From contig JABDAI010000016.1 of NCBI GenBank assembly GCA_013289195.1, forward strand, positions 1 to 26,205: DNA of 26,205 nucleotides, in the 5' to 3' direction. Of the stretch, positions 22,395 to 26,205 are shown one piece after another. This stretch comes from Verrucomicrobiota bacterium. GTDB taxonomy: Bacteria; Verrucomicrobiota; Verrucomicrobiae; Opitutales; CG1-02-43-26. The notes under the pieces are model-generated. The model had not been told where the DNA came from, made no database searches, and saw only the letters and a program-made list of their open reading frames with translations. Positions within the stretch are counted from its first letter, which is position 1, and every line of letters starts with the position of its first letter. The translations under genes and the position numbers were made by a program.

Positions 22395-24137
22395 TCACCG
22401 AACCTCCTGCCCGGTTTGTGGGTCGATGATTTTGAAGTTTTCTATATGGAATCCTGGATCCGCACGAAAAGAAAGAAGCGCATTATAGGACTGTTCAATA
22501 TCTAAAAGTAATTGCTCATCTTCAGTACGCATTCTTTCTAATGCCAGAGGATGTAAGAGTACCCGTAAGCGAATCGGCCCTTGTACAAGGCCGCCTCTAT
22601 GCACGTGCCGCAGAATACTGACTAACTTTCGTTGAATTTCGACGCTTAGGCTACGAACCGATTTTACTATCCCTCTTCCGTGGCAGTAAGGACATGAAAC
22701 ATACATACCGCTGGAAGTACTTTCCTGGGAACGTTGCCTCGTCATTTGCATAATTCCCAGAGGTGATATTGGCAAGATGTGGCACTTAGCTTTATCTTTG
22801 CTCATTTCTCGCCAGACCATGTCAAAGACTGCTTTGCGGTCTTTGCGGCTTTTCATATCTATAAAATCCAAAATAATCAATCCGCCGATATTTCGTAAAC
22901 GAATTTGACGAGAAATTTCATACGCAGCTTCGAGATTGGCCTGAACAATATAATCCTTGCCATCTTTGCTTGTACCTTTGTGAGAACCTGTATTAACATC
23001 AACGGCTGTTAAAGCTTCAGTTTCTTCTATCACAATCTCCCCGCCTGAAGGCAGTGGCACCCGCTTCATGTAGGTTTGCTCAATTTGCCGTTCAATATTA
23101 AAACGTTCAAAAATTGGAATTTCTTCTTTAAATAAAGTGACTTTATTTTTTGACCTCGGAGAAATCTCTGCAATCGCTTCGCAAATGAGCTCGTAGTCTT
23201 CTTGCTTATCAACGAGAATCCGGTCTATATCCTCAGTTAAGAAGTCCCGAACTGTTCTTTCCAAAATATTAGGCTCTTGATCCAGTAATATCGGCTTAGG
23301 AGACTCTTCAATTTTTTTATTAATGGCCTCCCATTTTTTGAGAAGCAGATGCAAGTCCCGGACAAAATAGCGCAATTTTTTCCCTTCACCAGCAGTACGA
23401 ACGATAACGCCCATACCCGCGGGAATAGTGAGCGTACGGAGTATTGTTTTAAGACGTTCGCGTTCCTTTTTGTCTTCAATTTTACGAGAAATTCCGCACT
23501 GTCCAGAATTGGGAGTGAGGACTACAAATCTTCCAGGGAGCGCAATATTCGTGGTTACACGAGGACCCTTGGTGCCAATTTGAGACTTTGTTATTTGAAC
23601 CACTATCTCCGTTCCAATAGGATAAAGTCCGGGAATATCTTTAAGAGAAATTTTTTCCCGTTTTTGGAGCTGTTCAGCTGTTTCATTTTCGCGAACAATT
23701 TCAATAGTGCTATCGCTCGCTGCAGGCAGGATATCCCAATAGTGAAGGAAGGCATTTTTCGGCATGCCAATGTCTACAAAAGCAGCTTTGAGCCCAGGCT
23801 CTAAATTTTGGATCTTGCCTTTAAAGATGGCTCCAACAAGCCGATCTTCGCCAGACCTTTCAACGTCGAACTTATCCAGCACGCCATCGATGAGTAAAGC
23901 CACCCGCCGTTCGAGCGCCTCTGAATTTATAATTAATTCCTTAAAAGGCTCCTTTTCTCTCTTTAAAATCTGAACAATCTTTTGGAGAATTGGTCTTTTC
24001 TTTGCCCTTTTCTTAGCAGATTGTTTTAAATCTTCGGTCGTAAGGCCTTTGTGGTCGGACTCTTTTGGCGGAGATTTAAGTTCCTCTAAAATTTTTGGTG
24101 ATGTTTTATCTAATGTTTCGTTATCAATATTTTCCAT
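22395..24137 (-). CDS. rng: Ribonuclease E/G family endoribonuclease
   Basis: This nuclease cleaves single-stranded AU-rich RNA and helps rRNA and mRNA processing. It has 580 residues. A 70-residue Lys-rich N-terminal extension precedes the core ([16 protein letters not shown]). The S1 domain follows (about 95-200; [18 protein letters not shown]), with a roughly 30-residue charged insertion after LHYWDIL. Then come [12 protein letters not shown] and GISRKI. Catalytic acids are visible: Asp380 in TAVDVNTG and Asp424 in [10 protein letters not shown]. The zinc-link motif CPYCHGRG starts at Cys482. There is no long C-terminal degradosome scaffold, so it is closer to RNase G in length. The ATG at 24137 has a good upstream GAGAGAGG. 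It lies 75 bp after rodA, echoing the mre/rodA-rng linkage in many bacteria. Confidence 0.93.
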   Translation of the reverse strand: MENIDNETLDKTSPKILEELKSPPKESDHKGLTTEDLKQSAKKRAKKRPILQKIVQILKREKEPFKELIINSEALERRVALLIDGVLDKFDVERSGEDRLVGAIFKGKIQNLEPGLKAAFVDIGMPKNAFLHYWDILPAASDSTIEIVRENETAEQLQKREKISLKDIPGLYPIGTEIVVQITKSQIGTKGPRVTTNIALPGRFVVLTPNSGQCGISRKIEDKKERERLKTILRTLTIPAGMGVIVRTAGEGKKLRYFVRDLHLLLKKWEAINKKIEESPKPILLDQEPNILERTVRDFLTEDIDRILVDKQEDYELICEAIAEISPRSKNKVTLFKEEIPIFERFNIERQIEQTYMKRVPLPSGGEIVIEETEALTAVDVNTGSHKGTSKDGKDYIVQANLEAAYEISRQIRLRNIGGLIILDFIDMKSRKDRKAVFDMVWREMSKDKAKCHILPISPLGIMQMTRQRSQESTSSGMYVSCPYCHGRGIVKSVRSLSVEIQRKLVSILRHVHRGGLVQGPIRLRVLLHPLALERMRTEDEQLLLDIEQSYNALLSFRADPGFHIENFKIIDPQTGQEVR

Positions 24138-24212
24138 TGCGTTGCAACCTCTCTCTTTGTAGGTCGCTCTTTTGCATAAGTGATGCTTTGCTTATAATCT
24201 ATACTGTATATA

Positions 24213-25448
24213 TTATGCATTTCTTCTAAAACGATAAATACTTTGAATTAGACCTTGAAGAATACAACAACTTAAAATGAAAGAGCCACCGTAACTTAAA
24301 AATGGCAGGGGAATTCCCGTTATCGGCATTATGCCGATAGTCATGCCTATATTTATAAAAACGTGAACCATAAAAATGGTGCTTATTCCTATTGCTAGGA
24401 ATACTCCAAATCGATCTCTAGCAAGCGTAGCAATTTTTATGCCATTACTGATCAAAATTGCGAATAAGAATATAACAAAAAAACCACCCATGAACCCTCT
24501 TTCTTCTGCTAGAACCGAAAAAATAAAGTCGTTAGGTGCAACCGAGTTTGGCAAATATCCCAATTTGGCTTGCGTGCCATTATTATGTCCTTTGCCCAAT
24601 AATCCACCGGTGCCGATTGATATTAGCGACTGTCTCAAATTCCAATTATCTCCTATACCCTTAGGGTCTATTATATGAGGCGCAACAAAGGTTAAAATTC
24701 TCTTGCGCTGATAATCCTTTAAAGGAAGAATCGCTTGGGTTTGATAAATGCCAGTATGTTTTGATTCGGGATTACTTTGAATAAATTTAGCATATCCATA
24801 TACATCCCATGCTACTATACCTATTAGAAGCGCAAATATCCCAAAAGTGGTTATAAAAAATCGCTTCGAAAGTTTTGATACGTATAATAAAGCAAATAGC
24901 ATTGGTGGAAAAACTAAACACGATCCTAAATCAGGTTGTAAAAAAATCAACACAATTGGTAGAAAAAATGCTCCCATAACTTTTCCCACTACTTTCAATG
25001 AACTTTTGAAATTAATAATTTGAGACCTAGCCAAAATCGCAGCCCCAAAAATTAAAGTTCCAATCTTCGCCGGATCCGACGCCTGTACCGAAAATACCTT
25101 AAAATTAAGCCACCTTTGCGCTCCATATACCTTCATTCCTAAAGGCGACCATATCAATAATAACATTAAAATACATATAGTATATATTATGTGTGCATTT
25201 TCTAAGTATATTTTATAATTAACAGATGAAATCAAAACATAAATAATAAAACCTATGAATAGCCAGAGAATTTGCATCATCCATTGATGTCCATGCGTAT
25301 AGGATTGTGCAGAATAAATATAAAAAATACTCATAACACCCAATATTACCATGCAAATAGGCGAAATTAAGTCGAATTTAGCATCTTCGGTATGCTTAAT
25401 TAAACTAGCAAATTTTTCGTATAAAGGCTGCGTTAAGAATGATCGCAA
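24213..25448 (-). CDS. rodA: Rod-shape-determining peptidoglycan polymerase RodA (SEDS family)
   Basis: RodA polymerises lipid II glycans during side-wall elongation, working with PBP2. The 411-residue protein is highly hydrophobic with about ten transmembrane helices. SEDS signatures are present: FYIYSAQ in the first helix, YGAQRWLNF, QASDPAKIG (usually QPSEFAKI), FLQPDLGSCLVF with the catalytic Asp, the long loop DNWNLRQSLISIGTGGLLGKG, FIFSVLAEERGF, and NIGMTIGIMPITGIPLPFLSYGGS. That set favours RodA over FtsW. The start is TTG at 25448: an in-frame TAA lies 18 bp upstream, and the next Met is at residue 33, inside the first helix. No Shine-Dalgarno sequence precedes it. The glutaredoxin-like gene ends 22 bp upstream, so coupling is likely. 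Confidence 0.95.
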   Translation of the reverse strand: MRSFLTQPLYEKFASLIKHTEDAKFDLISPICMVILGVMSIFYIYSAQSYTHGHQWMMQILWLFIGFIIYVLISSVNYKIYLENAHIIYTICILMLLLIWSPLGMKVYGAQRWLNFKVFSVQASDPAKIGTLIFGAAILARSQIINFKSSLKVVGKVMGAFFLPIVLIFLQPDLGSCLVFPPMLFALLYVSKLSKRFFITTFGIFALLIGIVAWDVYGYAKFIQSNPESKHTGIYQTQAILPLKDYQRKRILTFVAPHIIDPKGIGDNWNLRQSLISIGTGGLLGKGHNNGTQAKLGYLPNSVAPNDFIFSVLAEERGFMGGFFVIFLFAILISNGIKIATLARDRFGVFLAIGISTIFMVHVFINIGMTIGIMPITGIPLPFLSYGGSFILSCCILQGLIQSIYRFRRNA

Positions 25449-25470
25449 TTTTTGAAAAAAATTTTATTTT

Positions 25471-25842
25471 TTATGATTTATTAAAAAAGTCAAAAGTCTT
25501 GAATTTTTTTTGATGATGAGGACCATGGCCGCTACATCCACGATTCGCAGGATCGGCAAGTGGAATGGAATTAGGTTCTACTAAATTATTATCTAAAAGA
25601 TAAGTTTCCACTTCTTCTCCACTGACATCTGCAAGCATGAAGCAATTAACTTCAACGCAGGGGGATAGAGCCTGACCCGACTTGGCAACCATTTCAGCAT
25701 AATTTTCAGGATAATTGACAATATCAATTTCTTCATATTGTAAACTATATTTATCCATAACGCTCCGGACGCCTTTGCTCCACCCGCAATGCGGCTTAAG
25801 GTAGGCTTTAATAGTAACTTTTGCAGTAGGTTCCATAATCAA
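25471..25842 (-). CDS. Glutaredoxin-like protein with Cys/His-rich tail
   Basis: The 123-residue protein has a thioredoxin-fold start (VTIKAYLKPHCGWSKGVRSVMDKY) with one active-site cysteine in CGWS (Cys19), so it is a monothiol-type site rather than CPYC. The cis-Pro segment SPCVEVNCFMLADVSGEEVETYL follows the glutaredoxin pattern. The tail NRGCSGHGPHHQKK (about 99-112) could bind metal, but that is speculation. Start choice: a GGAGG inside the end of the upstream gene lies 11 nt before a TTG (25842) and 17 nt before an ATG (25836). The TTG has better spacing, the ATG the better codon; they differ by two residues. The gene sits between a SnoaL-like gene and rodA. A redox role is likely, the partner unknown. 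Confidence 0.8.
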   Translation of the reverse strand: MIMEPTAKVTIKAYLKPHCGWSKGVRSVMDKYSLQYEEIDIVNYPENYAEMVAKSGQALSPCVEVNCFMLADVSGEEVETYLLDNNLVEPNSIPLADPANRGCSGHGPHHQKKFKTFDFFNKS

Positions 25843-25845
25843 TTT

Positions 25846-26199
25846 TTATTTTACCTCCGTAAAAGGTCTTGGATCAAAAAAGAGTTCAATCCGAGCGATA
25901 AGATGTTCTTTAAAATTCATGAGTACTGCACTTCTGATAGTAAAAGCAGATTCAGGAAATGTTACATCATAGACAAACATAATTTGATCCTCAGATTCAA
26001 ATTTTGCACGAATAGAAATTGTATGAAAACTTTGCATAAACCCCTTTATGGCATCAACAACTTTTTCCTTCCCTTTTACTTCAAAAAAAGGACTTAAAAA
26101 CTCAGCTTGAGGATGCAAATATTGCGTCGCTGTAGCGAGATCTTTGCGATTCATAGCAGAATAATATTTTTCCGCAACGGTCAGATTTGATTCATTCAT
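25846..26199 (-). CDS. SnoaL/NTF2-like small protein
   Basis: The 117-residue protein has the NTF2-fold layout: an N-terminal helix (VAEKYYSAMNRKDLATATQYLHP), AEFLSPFFEVKGKEKVVDAIKGFM, then the curved beta sheet (SIRAKFESEDQIMFVYDVTF; SAVLMNFKEHLIARIELFFDPRPF). This is the SnoaL-like polyketide cyclase/steroid isomerase-like fold, which serves many unrelated roles as enzyme or binding protein, so no specific function can be assigned. The ATG at 26199 is 6 bp from the window edge, so its upstream region is not seen and a longer start cannot be excluded, although the fold is complete. The stop (25846-25848) is 3 bp before the TTG candidate start of the glutaredoxin-like gene, suggesting one transcript running to rodA and rng. 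Confidence 0.75.
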   Translation of the reverse strand: MNESNLTVAEKYYSAMNRKDLATATQYLHPQAEFLSPFFEVKGKEKVVDAIKGFMQSFHTISIRAKFESEDQIMFVYDVTFPESAFTIRSAVLMNFKEHLIARIELFFDPRPFTEVK

Positions 26200-26205
26200 G
26201 ATATT

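Overview
The window is a low-GC (estimated by eye at 35-40%) stretch of a Gram-negative bacterial chromosome. KDO/LPS genes (kdsB, kdsD), a RodA-type cell-wall polymerase, a GspA/GspB-like envelope pair and several proteins with signal peptides all indicate an outer membrane. An RNase Y next to an RNase E/G, a UAP1-type sugar nucleotidyltransferase, a PolX with a PHP domain, and a large CBM9-like/barrel/discoidin exported protein together resemble the PVC group (Lentisphaerota/Verrucomicrobiota-like) more than a proteobacterium. That assignment is inference from family content; there is no rRNA or other marker in the window to settle it.

Layout. Bases 1-2741 (minus) hold a tight operon: ftsB/divIC-like gene, UAP1-like pyrophosphorylase and a phosphohexomutase that runs off the left edge. 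A 73-bp divergent gap separates it from a plus-strand gspA/exeA-like ATPase and a gspB-like gene (2815-4622), coupled through TAATG. Bases 4860-12402 (minus) hold polX, an exported HAD-like protein, kdsB, kdsD and a 974-residue exported carbohydrate-binding/hydrolase-like protein. kdsB and kdsD overlap by ATGA, and the last gene follows kdsD by 6 bp. A single plus-strand giant gene (12607-17211) encodes an exported protein with an N-terminal beta-propeller-like repeat region, eleven IPT/TIG domains and a C-terminal Fn3-like domain. A nudix hydrolase (plus) then converges on a GNAT acetyltransferase (minus). RNase Y, an exported coiled-coil protein with a histone-H1-like lysine tail, and the SnoaL-like / glutaredoxin-like / rodA / RNase E/G run follow, all minus.

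How the genes fit together. Much of the window concerns the envelope: KDO activation, UDP-sugar supply (phosphohexomutase plus UAP1-like enzyme), elongation and division (RodA, FtsB-like), and four exported proteins that probably act in the periplasm or at the surface. Two different RNA-decay nucleases lie about 2.3 kb apart.

Unusual points. A 152-bp MITE-like element with imperfect inverted ends and a TAATT flanking duplication sits at 22161-22312, and a 30-bp match to one of its ends lies at 4744-4773. The HAD-like protein has Gly where the catalytic Asp nucleophile should be. Most TIG domains carry a regularly spaced cysteine pair, and a 285-bp TIG unit has been duplicated recently. I found no tRNA, rRNA, CRISPR array, prophage or intact insertion sequence. 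I see no clear evidence of a complete new multi-gene system; the best leads are individual proteins and the small element.
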